Assembly (NCBI GenBank): GCA_016165875.1
Contig: JABBOT010000004.1
Span: 19,363,530-19,427,529, forward strand
Reading direction: 5' to 3'
DNA from: Acanthopleura granulata
Lineage: Eukaryota > Mollusca > Polyplacophora > Chitonida > Chitonidae
DNA length: 64,000 nt
The notes beneath the pieces were generated by a model that was given only the letters and a program-made list of their open reading frames with translations, made no database searches and was not told where the DNA came from. Below, one piece after another: positions 36,041 through 49,700 of this stretch (positions within the stretch are counted from its first letter, which is position 1; each line of letters starts with the position of its first letter). The position numbers and the translations under genes were made by a program.

Positions 36041-36189
36041 CATTGCCAAGGGTACGTGGGAAGGTCTGCCAGCCCCCTGGGCATGGTCGTGGCTTTCCCC
36101 CGGGCTCTTCCCGGTTTCCACCCACCATAATGCTGACCGCCGTCGCATAAGTGAAATATTCTTGAGTGCGGCGTAAAACACCAATCAAA

Positions 36190-36224
<35 letters not shown>

Positions 36225-36297
36225 ACAAACAAACAAACAAACAAACAAACAAACAAACAAATATATAAATGAATAACTAAATCATTGGACAAGGGTA
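36041..36297 (+). repeat. 5'-truncated SINE with target-site duplication and (AAAT)n(AAAC)n tail
   Basis: The insert body runs from about 36055 to 36282, flanked by CATTGCCAAGGGTA (36041-36054) and CATTGGACAAGGGTA (36283-36297), an imperfect 14-15-bp direct repeat fitting LINE-mediated insertion. The body (CGTGGGAAGGTCTGCCAG, CCCCCGGGCTCTTCCCGG, AAGTGAAATATTCTTGAGTG) is close to the family consensus, so it is relatively young. It lacks the tRNA head. The tail is about nine AAAT units switching to about nine AAAC units. The minus-strand ORFs covering it are artefacts. Confidence 0.88.
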
Positions 36298-36345
36298 TGA
36301 TGGTCTTAGCGATCCAGCGCTTTAACCATCATAGCTAGCGGAATC
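36298..36345 (-). repeat. Variant-subfamily SINE, right part (tRNA-like head)
   Basis: Probable continuation of 35910-36040 beyond the nested insertion; the minus strand gives GCTATGATGGTTAAAGCGCT, like the D-arm and anticodon stem of a tRNA-derived head. Confidence 0.4.
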
Positions 36346-36789
36346 CCAAGAGATAAATGGGATTTACTGTTTCATTAATTTACAAAAGTGTATTACCATC
36401 TACATCATGCAAAAATGAATGGTTAGTATAGTTCCTGTCCATTTCAATGACAATAAAAATTCTAATGAACAGTTTGCATAAAGTTGGCAGAACTTTTTTC
36501 CTCCATTGAGAATTGAGTTTCATTCAAGTCGCCTGAAAAAAAGTAACTTCATGATCAGTAATTAAAAAACTGATGAAAATGACAAATACTGTTTTATGCC
36601 AATGTGTTCAACAAAACCCGTGAAATGTCACATGTCTGGGTGTTCTGATCAGGTACAAATACATGCAGATCAGTTGTTGTTCAGAACCGGAAAAGATCTC
36701 CAGATAAAAATCAGGCATCCTCGACCAGACTGAAGCCCCCGGGGATGGTGTAAACCTTTAACAACTGTTTCTTCTTTTTGAAGATGTAG
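36346..36789. other. Intergenic DNA, nothing recognised
   Basis: AT-rich transition into the island that follows. Confidence 0.5.
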
Positions 36790-38300
36790 CATTATTTAAT
36801 CTTCTTTTAATTAATTCATCGGCGAATGAAGTGGCTGATGGTCGAGGATTGAATACTCTCCGTTACACGGATCGCCTTGTTTGAAATGCATGAAAATTGG
36901 CGAGGAGAGCTGATTTCATTAGGAAAATTAGAGTAATTATGAGGGAGTAATTTGGAGGAGGACCTAAAGCTAAAGGCCTCGAAGAAGGAGGGAGACACCG
37001 AGGGTGTGTAAATCCTGAGAAGCCGTTTATGGGGCCCTAATGCGACAGAATCAAGTGGCCCAAGGGGGACACTCCGGGACAAGTCGGGTGCTGTCGACTT
37101 GATTGCTTTAACCTCTTGTTATCACCATCCTGTGGAGTGGCTGTTCTAATGAGCCTAACCATCTACAATTAACGTGTGAGGCCGACCTAATATTTATCCT
37201 ACACTCTACGGACGACGAATTTCACGCGGCGTTCACTTTCATAAGTCGAGTTTTTGCCTGACGGGCACTTGTGCGCCATAGAAACCCCTGTTACTTAACG
37301 CTCGGAGATTTGCCCCCGTATCGGAGAAGCATCCACTTCGACTATTCCTTGCCTTCAAGGGGGGCTCTGGCGGACTAATATTTTACTAGTTATTGGATTA
37401 AGTCAGCGGTAATTTTATTTGTCATCCGCTCATATCAAAACTGTCCAACTTGAATGAAAAACAATTGACGCTGCCACTGATACGATAGAGAAGCGCCAGC
37501 GTCAAATATTTTCCAATTCCCTTAGCCTTTAATGTTCCTAACCTGCGGCGAATCTAATTATTTGTTCTCTGCGATGAAAGTCTGACTAGATTCGATTTCC
37601 AAGTCCTCCACTATTGCCTATTTGTTGGTTCATTACACAGTAACACAGCGATACAGAAAGCTCGCCTGGCATTCCCGTCCCACGACTTCATGCCGGTGAC
37701 ACTGCAGCGTCTCGGAAATGAATAAATAGCTGTCATAAGAGATGGCGAAACAGCGCAGAAACACTATTGTCCTTCTGGAAGATAAACCAAAAATTGATCC
37801 GGCTTCCCCCGTTGATATCGCCCTCCCTAATTACTAAAACAGACGCTTGGGAAAAGCAGGAAGAATTTAGGAGTGGATTAATTCTCCTTGGCTCATGGGG
37901 ACTGGAATTCTTGCGCCTGGCGATGACTGAGGCTCGTTATTACCTCGATCTGAAATATTTGGCCAATATCTCCAGCGTTTCCGTTCTCTCCAGGCGTCGT
38001 TGACATGTTTGGAAACAAGAAACAAACAAGCATTCTTGAGAGGCTCGTTCCGTCTCAGCAGAGACACATTAAAGGGCCTCACGCGGCGTCCTTTCTCCAG
38101 ATACCGAAATTCTCATTTTTCTTCATTTCACCATCGTCCCCGCAATTGATCATTTGTCCCGCAAACAATTTATACAACTGCCCAATAAACAGAAACGCAG
38201 CAGGCTGTATTTCAATTTTGTTATCACACTGATGGAGCTGCCCCTGGGGTGGGATAAAGCCAGATTAATCAATTGATTTTCTGGGAAATAAACAAGAATT
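36790..38300. promoter_or_regulatory. Large candidate regulatory island (main one in the desert)
   Basis: About 1.5 kb without any repeat and without a convincing ORF, with high complexity and many developmental transcription-factor motifs. Homeodomain TAATTA-type sites occur near 36808, 36933, 37556 and 37829. Forkhead-type sites are AAACAAACA near 38020, GCAAACAA at 38161-38168, AATAAACA at 38184-38191 and AATAAACA at 38287-38294. It sits about 28 kb downstream of FoxD, so autoregulation is conceivable. The motifs are seen directly; conservation and enhancer activity are inferred. ORFs at 37767-38003 and 36816-37082 lack motifs. Confidence 0.45.
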
Positions 38301-41300
38301 GGCACTTACCGACTGTCCTTAAAAACTTGCCGGAGTTCATTCCACGTTTGTATATCGATAGCATGGAAAGTATTAGCTGGCAAAGCGGATTAGGTACGGT
38401 CTAAGGCTCTACCGGCATTGGAAAACGGCTCACTTGATCGCCTAAGGCATCGTCTTCTTTAATGACACTACACCCGTCAAATTAACGCTATACAGTCAGC
38501 CAGTCTGTTCTCACCAAGAAACCATTCCCGTACAATTTTCAGATACACCAAAAAGACCTCATACAGTCAGTACGTATAACAAATACTGTTAGAGATATGT
38601 TTGCATCTTCATGTCCCAAGACGTTGTACATACATGTGCACAGCTTTGCATTCTTTCACTTTCTTGTGCTCGTGAAAGTCGGACCATTTCAATGGACTTC
38701 ACACAAATTTAGCACTCTTCTAGTCGTGGCTGATTGTTATCTAGAATAAGCAAAACTAAAACGTTAGAAAGTTACAATGGGGCGTCTTACGTTTAGTTAG
38801 CCGACTATGTATATATTGTACGAAGCATACGCCAATGCGCATTCTCTAGTCACCAGGGATATATGGCATGGTACATTAAACTCAGTAGAAACAGGAAGAG
38901 ATAAAAACAACCTCAGTTCACCGACAAAAGTTTCCAAGCAAGCTGGGGATTTCTAAAATTCGAAGATCCTGTATTTTTTCTGAGCTTTTGTATGGTCTTA
39001 AGCCATCTCTATGGTTGTCACAAGCAGATCATCTAAGGCCTGCTTATTCTTCTTATAGCTTTTCGTGCCTGAAACCGGCCTAATGATATGAAAGTGGACT
39101 GTTTCTTCAAAAAGTTGAACTTCGCACCGCATTGTAGTTAGCGCAATTTGTTCCAAAAGGTTTGGTTTGTTTTAAATCTGCAAAAGAAAGAACTACATTG
39201 AAATTGTTCGCCTATTGTTGCAAGTAATGTATGTTGAAAAGTAATATATACTGCAAATATAAAAAGACAAATCAGACTTTTAAAACGGCGTCCATTGTGG
39301 AACATAACAAACTCTGGATTGAAACCTAGATATTCATATACATGTGTAACTTGCTTTAGCGACTTCTCGATTACATAACCTTCAAGTTATAAATATTGAA
39401 AGTTTATCATTACTCTCACTGACTTGCTAGTTTCCTGTACCTAGGGGATATGTAAATCCGGTATGGGACAAAGGTAAACTAATTCGTATTGACAATCCAC
39501 CAACATTGAATCTGCGGAAATGACTTCTTGTCAGTATAAATGAAAAGTCCGTAAACAGTTGCTTTTTTTTCATAGGATGATTGCTTGGTAAAGATGTGAT
39601 TCTTTTCTAACAAATAAACGAATATGAGATTCCGGATTAATGGCCTTACGATTGGAGGAGAGTATTTGCATTACAGACATTGATGTACAAACGGGATACG
39701 GGCTGTATTGTGGTTCCTATGTTAACATCGCTATGACGTAATCATAATTTGCGTACTTGAGCGTTTTCACCCCGCGAGGCCTGCTTGAGAAGCTTGGGTG
39801 GGGGATAGAGGTAATGCAGTAAAGAAAGACTCTCAGAAGGTTATATAATGGACCAGATAACGTGGACGACACGGATCGAACACAGCTTGTACATGAATGG
39901 CACATTGTAGAACTAGCCAGCGCTTCAATCGGACGTTCACTTGGGCTGTTTGCCGAGGATTATGGGGAAAAAAGTTGCAATTTCAAAAATCCATGCGTTT
40001 CTGACTGACTGTGAATCAAGGGCTTGTGCCTCGATCAATTGCTAAGAAAGCCATCGTCTGAAGAATAAGAAAGACCGGCGAGGAGAGCATTGGGAACAAT
40101 GAAGCCCCTTCCATCGCCATGTTTTGTTTTACTTGTTGTAGAATAATAGTGATTCTAGCGCCTTGTGAGCTAATACAGCCGGCGAGGGCTGGCAAGGAGT
40201 ATTGATGACCGTGAACAACCAGCCAAAGCCATAAGTCAAACAAACCCGTCTATAATACGTGACGCAACCATAGAGCTTGCTTCTTCGCGTGGCGACCTCA
40301 CTCTTAGGCCACAGAGGTAAATGTCTCAGAAAATACATATAATCATCTTTTATTTCTCGAAACAACTGTTGTAGTGGCACTTCTGTGCTGCGTTATAAGA
40401 GAAAGCAGATTGATCAATTAATACAAGCCACAAATTTCCTTTTGAGCTAGCTTGTTAAATGCAGTACCATCTAGTTCAAAACTGGATCAAACTATATATA
40501 CGGTAATGCACGCTCTCGAGGTTATTTTTGGGGGATTCATTGGTTAAGACTATAGCACTTTTTCTTCATTATAATAAAAGCCTTTGCGTCCTGTATAAAC
40601 TATACAGGGAATGACACTAACATCAAGTGAGTCTAATGAATTAAAAAAGATAATTTGGTACACATTATAAGTACTTGTGCACGTTTAATTGGGGAATCAC
40701 ATATTTCTATAGAATATATAATATATTACCTAAGCTAAACGCCTATGCTTGATAATTAAAGTATTACAACAAAATAATCATAATGTAACAACATATAATT
40801 GATTTGAACAACTACAGTCAGTAGAGTATCTATCTAGTTTTGTATACTAAATCAAATATGCAATTTGCAGTATATCCTAGAACTAGGTCACGCGTATAGT
40901 AGAAACTAACCAGTACGTGTGAAGAAGTAGATGCAATGCACATTCAGTTGTACATAACTGAGGTAAGTAGGCTATGTGAATGGTCTCTGGTTTTTTTTTC
41001 TTGATCGCAGTGTCTTTGGTCTACTACCTTTGTGTTAGTTTGGGGAAATTGTATTCTGACTGAGATGGATGCCTGAGCAAATACTTAATTTAGGTAATAC
41101 CCCATTTTGGCCCATCACTGGTAAAATGATAAATTTGAGAGCTTTCTTTTATTTTATGTTCAGATCTATACTAATAGAGTTTTGGGGCTTAAAATTAAAA
41201 AAAAAAAGCTTTATGGTGTATTGTTATTACATGTATATGTTTAAGTCAGAGAAAATAACTTTTGTTTTTAAAACTTCTGTGGTTTGAAAAAGACTAGAGT

Positions 41301-41369
41301 TCATGGAGCTATCAAAAGATAAGCGTGTCCAAAATGACATGTAATAGTGTAATGATGAGATCATACGAA
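38301..41369. other. Intergenic DNA, no gene seen
   Basis: Mostly AT-rich. 39700-40400 is less so and has overlapping short minus-strand ORFs (40016-40380), none with a motif. Confidence 0.5.
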
Positions 41370-41880
41370 TAAAATACGCCGTTTATTATTGGTTCGAAGA
41401 GCGGCACTCTTTGATTGGTGGAATTGGAGGCGGCGGTGTGTATCGGTGACGACTCGACTCGCCAGTACTTAACACTCCTTCCTCATACACTTTAATTTAG
41501 TCAATTCAGGCTATTGACGAACGCTTAATTACACCACTACAATAAGCCTATCTGCCGGCCTTCACGGCAATATTTTTCATTTCAGCCGGGACAATCGCCT
41601 CTGAATCTGGATATTAGGACCCACCGAGAGCTTTTTATCTGTACCAGCTCGCATGAATTGCTAATATTTATCGAGTGCTTGCAAAACGCGAACGGAGAAG
41701 AGCGCTACTTGGGGCTCGGAAGAAAAATCCATTTTTGTGGCGCGAGAGAGGACCCCCAAAATTGTAGAAATTTCAGCCGCATTGGAATCGATCTTGGTTA
41801 TAGAGAGCCGTTAGCCAGTTTTATACCCTGCGATCCACACTAATGGCTTCGGGATAATCTGGCTTTCATTGAGTCATACT
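41370..41880. promoter_or_regulatory. Candidate regulatory island with three inverted CCAAT boxes
   Basis: A GC-rich, repeat-free block. ATTGG (inverted CCAAT) occurs at 41388, 41414 and 41423, next to GGAGGCGGCGGTG, an arrangement seen in promoters. The rest has TAAT cores (near 41525). The plus-strand ORF at 41658-41843 has no ATG start. It may be an enhancer or the promoter of a non-coding RNA; not resolved. Confidence 0.35.
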
Positions 41881-43439
41881 ATACATTTACGGAAGTAATC
41901 TAGAAAGATCTACAAACTTTACCAAGTCACTTTCCTTCCATGAATTTGGAACTTTCCCTTTATGAACAAATTACGGGAAATAGAATAAACTTATTCCTGA
42001 ATATGAGTGCTTATTATTTGGGGAGTATATTGTGTGTAAACGCATGGGATATGATGAAAGCTTATGTATATACATGTATACATATTCTTGCAACAAGCCT
42101 GATTAACAATTAAAAGTTCAAACAGTGCTTATTTAGACATGTAGGTATTCCTGCGAGATTTTCCCGCCACATATAGCTATTAAAGTTGTGTGCTTGGCGT
42201 ATAGTATATATTATCTAGCACAATCATTTTATGTTAAACTTCGTATTTTACCTCAGTGAAAATTTGAGATCTCTGCTGATTTCAGTCTATATGGCTAATT
42301 TATAGCTTAAACACACAACGTCGTCTGGTGGGTGTATAGCTTATGCATGCTCTTAAAGAACAAAAATTTCTTTTTTAGTACGAATACGTGGATGAAATTG
42401 GGCAAGGTCAAACTTAGCGACCATTATTCGGTCCGTATCTTCTTTTTGACTTTAACCCATAAACCCCCACCCCTGCCTAATCTGTCTTTCCCTCCCCCTC
42501 CCTACCCACACGATTTCGATGGCGTACACACCTTTCCAGCCCCGCCGTATACTGTAGCACACGGGGATTTGTGAACTTACGCAAAAACAACCTGACGTTT
42601 ATGGGCCCCCCGAATTCTTCGCATTTGTTTGACTGGATGTGCCATTCACGGTGAGTCTGGATCAGAAGTCGCTGGTCCCGTGCTATTGTTCGCTCAGGTA
42701 AGCCGCTAAGACTAGCCACATACGTGTATAAAGACAAGGATTTACCTATTCTCAGGTGATAAAAAGCTGTGGATTTTAACGACACTAGGGGACATTTGGG
42801 TGGTAAGTACGCGCTGGCTTATCCAGTCAACGCCAATTACACAGAAAATACCGGCTCAGACAAAGGGCAACCGTCTTTTATCTGTCTCCCTATCGTTTGA
42901 TATTTAACCACTTAATTGATTCGCGAACCCACTAGTTTCACTCAATTTAGAGACCTGCATTTTTCGAGTATTTTGAAAGGCATTTGTATTGACACGCACA
43001 ACGCCGTAAACACAGTCATACTGAAAACCTAAATATGCATGCAGCTTTAACTTCAGAGTTCTGAAAAATACAAACGATAAATCTGCGATACAGAACCGAT
43101 GCAATAATTCTTAAACATTGATAAAATACATCGAATATCATATAATATATCTGATAAACGGATTACTATTTTATGTAACAGGAATTTTTGCAAATCGTTA
43201 TATATACATAATTTCTCCTTAACCATTACATGCAAGTGAGTACATCAATTCGAATTATAAACATGTGACAAGTCTTTTGTAATTCTTCTTTTTAATAATT
43301 AACATGCGTGGCGTACAAATGTATAGTATGTGGCAGCGTGTATTTTTTCTGTGAAGTTTGCCGCTTGTCAAATGAACTGTATTATCCACAGGTAAGACCT
43401 CAGTTTACAGATGCTAAACAACAGATAGAAGACTAACTC
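41881..43439. other. Intergenic DNA, nothing recognised
   Basis: AT-rich with a pyrimidine-rich tract at about 42460-42510 (ACCCCCACCCCTGCC then TTTCCCTCCCCCTCCC). ORFs crossing that tract (42332-42574 plus, 42477-42785 minus) reflect composition. Confidence 0.5.
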
Positions 43440-43760
43440 CTAAAGCCGAGAGGGGATTATCACTAAAGATGCGTTTGTCTTTTGACCTTTTTTCGACTCC
43501 CGTTTTCTGTGGCCTCTGTTTCTTCTTGCCACCTGCTCAGTGACGAGGGCTTATTGCAACCCGCTTTGATTTGGCTTTTCTAACACATCATCGCTTACAT
43601 TCCGGACATAACTATCGCCGGACTGCTCCGGAATCCACGAGCTCCAGTGCAGACACGTACCAATGGAGACTCTCCTATCCTTCATCCTTCAGCAGTTGTA
43701 TATACGTGCGGGACCGGCCCAAATAAGCTAAATCTAGTCTACTTCTGTGAGACCTTTTTA
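43440..43760. promoter_or_regulatory. Candidate non-coding regulatory island, small
   Basis: GC-balanced unique sequence (GGCCTCTGTTTCTTCTTGCC, TCCGGAATCCACGAGCTCCA) between AT-rich flanks. No ORF or repeat. Inferred by composition only. Confidence 0.22.
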
Positions 43761-46700
43761 AGGATAAGATAATTAATTAAGAACATGCTTGTACGCGCTT
43801 ACGCGCAGCCGGCACAATGGAATACTCTGACTGATAAAGCACACTCGCATAGTATAAATGTCTAGAAGATATACGAAGAATTTCCCTTGTCTCCGGAAAT
43901 GGCATCTTGCTTAACAACAAAGTCAAAGCTTTGCCATAATTTCAAACACAAAGATGTTGCTCTTTTGAAATTGTTCTGAACAAAAGGAAAATAGTGTAAT
44001 TTATATCACAGAGAAATCTTGCGACATTTTACCAGAAAATCACAGCTTAAATGCATGCAGGTCAACTGAAAAAAACAAAACAAAACAGATTCCCTTTGCT
44101 TTCTTAATTCTTTAATCAGCGAATTATAAACAAGAAAACATTTAACCTGGTGACAGACAAATATATCTTCAGATATCTCCGTGTAGAACGCGGACAGACA
44201 AATCACTAAAACTCAATGACATTCGTATGCTAGTCTATAAATTTTTATGGGTAACATTATAATAGTCTGACACATTTGTGTTTGACACCGTGCATTTGTT
44301 ACATTTTCTGACATTTTAATAAGTAAAAAATATATTACGGTCGAAAATCATATGGAAATATCTCAGTATATGATGGTCTGTATTTTTTAAAAATAAATAT
44401 GTCCAGAGAGATGCAGATGCATCTTATATGCATTTATTATTCGTCCACGCTGTACCCTTTGAACATGCTGATTGGGTTTTTCTACGTCTCGCTTAATTAT
44501 TTGACAGTCCACATTTTCTGTGGACATTTATATGGGTCAGCGAAGTAGCATATATATACCGGAAAGCGCATTATGTATGTAGAGAGGTGAAAGGGCAATC
44601 ATTTGAGTTTATATAATATGTAGTCTTGATATATATTCTTTCTGTGCAGCACGCATGGTGCGGTTCTGTAATAAAGCATCCATTTATCGGTAGTCTTGTT
44701 CTTATGAACGGGTATAGAGGGCGGTTTCCACATGGATATCGGGTTACACATAGAGAACTTATAAGACCCATGCGGACAGTGCACCCCCCCCCCCCCCCCA
44801 CACACACACCGTATGTAAGCTATCTAAGAGACATCCTGGTCTGATTGGGAAACAAGTGGAGATGTTTACTCACAATGCATGACACTCGTCTTTGAAGTTA
44901 GCTAGAATCAAAAGGCAATTCTGTGAGACTGAGTTAGATTTTCCAAGCAGTTTTACGTTGCGTTCAACACCCTATCTTTTCCAGATGTGTACCGTCCCTG
45001 GAACTGAAAGTAGACTCCCTCCAAAATTTCTTTCCTATTCCCCTGAGGTCGGATAGGAGAACTTGGGTGGCGACACATTTCCAAAGAAGTATCTTTGTTC
45101 CCTGACTAAACTTGTTTGGTCAAGAAACAAATAAAACTGAAGTTATTCCTCAAAAGAACACAATCGGTTACGGCCCCTCTTTAGAGTTGCTGCCCCGTTG
45201 CCACCAAAGACATATACATACACCACTGAACTATGTAACCTCAGTTTCACACTAATATACGATATCATGGCAACAGTGTAATAAAACTTCAAATTAACGT
45301 AGTTATAGCAATATGTTGCACATTTGATAGTTTCATGTAAGGTTGATTTAAAGCGCTCCAATATTAAGGTGAATTATGGTTAAAATATTAGAATAGTCCG
45401 GGAGAAAATCTTATAAAGATTTATGATGACAACGTGAATTAATGATTTTCATAATTGACACTGGAAATATTTTGACACCGTATAGTTCTTTGTTTCGCAT
45501 GAAACATGCTCCGTAGAAAGAAGACACTTTATTATCGAAAAACATTTTAAAGAATAAAACTATAGGAATTCATTTAATGGAGTATACGTATACATGAGAT
45601 TACTATATATATATGGCCGATATGTGGCTGATGGACGTGGGCTACCATATTATACTTTTGTTTCGCTTTCGCAGTGTACAAAACGCGATACAGATTTAAC
45701 AGATAAAATATTCACTCCACACGCAGCAGCTGGAGGTTACGCTGCTTCCTACTGTGTGTGTAATGTATGTCGGTAGGTAACAACAGCGTTGTTTAGACTC
45801 GACCATCCTCAGTGTCAACATTGGTTTTGTTTCTGGTGGTTTACCCCTATGTCTGGTACCTATATTATGATTTAGTCGATAGATGAATTGTTTGACTTTC
45901 TTTAAGAGTCCAGAAATGACCCCTGTCAGCGGCTACCAAAGGATTAGCGAGTGCAAATAATGGTTTGCCCTTTAGCTAGGGTCCAATGGCATCTGGACTG
46001 TCACTAGCTGATATTGTTTCAACGTCCATGGAGAAATATCAAAGCTTCAGAGCGATCATCAGATGACGCTCTGTGTACTCGGTAACACAAACCATGCAGG
46101 ATCTACCAACGGTACCGCCCTGGATCTTCTCTGCATATAACACATGCTGTATATTTTTGATTGTATCAGATTGCGTTTGTTTGACGTACCCAAATGTTTG
46201 TTATTTATTTGTTTGTTTGTATATTTGTCCTTCCACGGCATATGCAGACCGGTTTTCTTCCATGCCGAGTGTGTATAGTCAGTCATATAAATAGTTATCC
46301 CACAGTATTTATACCACCCTCAACTGATGATGGCGAGAGCGAAAATTCTTCAAGGGTGGTATTCTGTGATGTAGCCAATGTATCAGGATTCTGTTTTCTA
46401 TCACCTTCTTTACTTTGGCCCCGAACTGGATCCTATAGTTTATTTTTCTCCGGGCTAGTATGCCAGTATTTTCGCCTATACCCCAAATCAAGATGGGACT
46501 ATTTGGGAAAACGGCATTGTTCTTCCCTTCACGCCCTTTATCTGTAATTGTTAGCATACTGCTAGCACACAATATACTGTTTGATTTATTGGCCAAATTG
46601 GGTCTTTGGGTTATTTATACTGATAAAAGTGACAAAAATACTAACTACGTAAGGCAGTCTACATGTAGAGCAGAGAACATACAGAAAAGAGTTTAAACCG

Positions 46701-49700
46701 AAAGTATACAGATAGTTTCTCTGTGGTAGTTATTTCATATTCAAGGTCTTACGTTTGATGTAGGTTGTTTTGATTTTCTTCAAATATCAATGGAATAGGG
46801 ATAACTTTTTATCCAAATGAAAAAAAATATGTTACCTTAATATAAATAATGGGTTTTATCAGTATTTTCAAGTTTTAATTTAATTTTTTCTGGCTCATGA
46901 GTACTGAAACAGAAGCTCAGTTACATCAAAGTTTCAGCTCTCATATAGTGCTTTGTAATAGTGTTATCTTGAGAACCACTAAATTGGCTATACCTCCAAC
47001 AGCGCACTTTATTTAAGAAAACAACGACAAATAACCAAACACATTCAGCCAGACTGTGGGAACTTAAAACCCTGCTAAGACAATAACTGAAGACTTGGAA
47101 ACGGTGGTATAGGAAAATAAACCCTTGTATCAGCCACAGCTGTGAAGACCTCGTACTTTTCCGGGAGGGTTATCTCCGGTTAGTCTGAGTGTATCAGCAG
47201 CCGCTCTAGAATACATACAGATAAATATCTCTTCAAAGCAAACCCCAGTATCTGTCAACATCACAAAAATGACCATTTTGCTTCTGCTAGGAACAAATAA
47301 ACTCGTCAGAAAGCATTCTAAGTACCACAGCAGGTCGACAACACTGACTGCGTTGGAGCTGACAGGATTTGTATATTATTCCAGGCTCCCGATTTGAAAT
47401 GTTATATTTTAATGGATTTCTCGGACGAAATGGCAGGGCTGGAAAGTGGAGATCCCAAAGACAAATAATTCATAGAAACAAACCTATGGCGGAAGAAAAT
47501 AGGTCCAGCATAATGTAGCTGTTTGGCGACGAAATCAAGGCAGAGATAATGCACGATGGAGTGCAAAATCAGTTACACTGGCAAAAACAATGAGAGATCC
47601 CCAATTGGGTTGATTTGCCCAAACACCCTGCGTTTATTGACCACTTCCGGTTGTTGGTTTAGCTGTTCTTTTATTGACGTCTTCAGATAAAGACATGCGA
47701 AAGAACACAACTTAACACTCCCTCAACCTTATGGCAGTTTGCTAAATGTTTATTTAATTACAGCAAATAGATAGATTGAGCAGGGGGTATCTGCTTTCCA
47801 GGAGAGTCAACTTCTGGTCTTTGCGGCAGTAGGAGGAAGTCTCACAGACGGTAGTATAATGGCCATACTAATAGCCTCAATATACATAAACAGAATAATA
47901 CGCACAGATAATGAAAACTGACCATGTGCCGGAGTATGCAGTTTAATAATTAACAAAAAAAACACTAAACGTTATAAGCGGACAGAAGGCATCTTCGGAA
48001 CACTGGAGTAATAATATTTCTGTATAATGTTATGGATCGATAATACTCTTAAAGATTAATCTTGTAATTTTAAAAGGTTTTTTATCAGATTGGTTTATCT
48101 ACAGTATGCATAAATTTTCCAAATATTCTTAAAGCTAACTCCATACTCATCTATGTAGACTTTCCGTTAACCAAAATAGGATTACATTGCAAGTTCTGCT
48201 AGGAATAGAAACTAATCGGTTCATTTATTAATTTATATACTTTTGGTTTCCAAAGAGTAAGCATTTCTATTCAAGCAATTCTCAAACCATTTCAGCAGTT
48301 CACACATGCCTGCATATATGAAACATTGTTAGTCGAAAATATTTAACGTTGGTTCGTTGTTGTCGCTATAGAGACAATCCGAATCAACAATTGGAATATA
48401 ACTAATCAAATTTCAGAGGGTGTAACTTCCATAGGCAAGAAAAAATATGCTCTGTTTATGACTTATACGTGACAATGAATGCAAATTAAAATTGAAACTG
48501 TAGAAATGGTCTTTAATCAACGAAGAGATGCTTAACTGTTATGTATAGTTATGGTGCGTGTCGACCAAGCTGTGGGCAAAACACTATGTAAAGAGAGTGG
48601 GAATAACCTCCTTCTCTACACTGAGAAATTAGGCACTGTGTTTTACCGGCCCTCTCAGCACAGAATTTGTCATAGCGAATGCTTGATGGATTGTCGAGGA
48701 CAAGTTAACCAAAACAACACAACCATATTTATACAATCTCCACCAGCACCCGATTCCTGGCCACAGAGAGTGTTGAAAGAAACGACTGGTGTATCACATA
48801 CACCACATCGCCTTAGCGCGGCAAAGCGTGCAAAATCGCCGAGAAACATGCGTAACTCATGACCCACGGAGGTCAGACCCTTCTCATATACAACCAAACT
48901 GACTTCGATAGAAGAGATAATATAAAACAATATGTCACTGAGTATATCAACCGAAGCCATCTTAGGGGCCCGCCAAGAAATAATGGGTTTTCCGTCCTAC
49001 GCGACGACGGCTCGGAATAATTTTCCAGATCAAAGAGCATCATCCGTAAGTATGGTACAGTGTAAATTGTCTGAACACATATAATGTTCCTTCTCATTTT
49101 ATTACCACCTTCTTAAAAGTAGTTTGGAAATTTATTATAAACTATTTTAGAAAATATAAACAACGTTCTTAAAATGTTAACAGATAATTTGCGTCACTCT
49201 GTTTTCACATCTTAGTTCATGTGGTGATAGCCTGGGGTATTAAATTATTGCTTTTTTTCACACCTGCTAGGCAACAGAATATAAAGAATGGCCATTAAAG
49301 TTTATGCCTTTTTAAATATAGTACTAAATTTCTTTCAAAAACAAGGCGGGATTCTATTAACCAATATTTGCCCCAGACCAGTCACCTATGCTCCAGACAT
49401 TTATAAGAGAAAGACAACTTAAAGTGGAAAAGCTTATGGTGTAAGTTTTAAATTAACCCCTGTTTGTACAATCAAACTTAATTTGAAACATACGGCAATA
49501 TAGTTTTGGTATTGATTAAATAAGCATTTACTGACTAACTCTGTGGTATACTCAACATTCTTCTGTTACTAATCGCCATGACATTTCAATGCATTTGTTT
49601 CATTTTCGTTTTATTACACCTAAAACAGATTCTTCTGCGTTTAATGATTGGAGCAGATCATCTACTAGGAATTTAGTCCTGTATGTGTAAATGATATACA

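Noticed and set aside
35844..36260. Two minus-strand ORFs (138 and 91 aa) with repeated FVCLF/IYLF residues
   Set aside because: They are translations of the SINE tail (AAAT/AAAC repeats) and body, not genes.
44571..44807. Glycine-rich minus-strand ORFs
   Set aside because: They arise from a C16 homopolymer and (AC)n tract.
48670..48880. CCACGGAGGTC at 48863 as a SINE head on the minus strand
   Set aside because: Similarity to the SINE stops after about 20 bp, and box B and body are absent.
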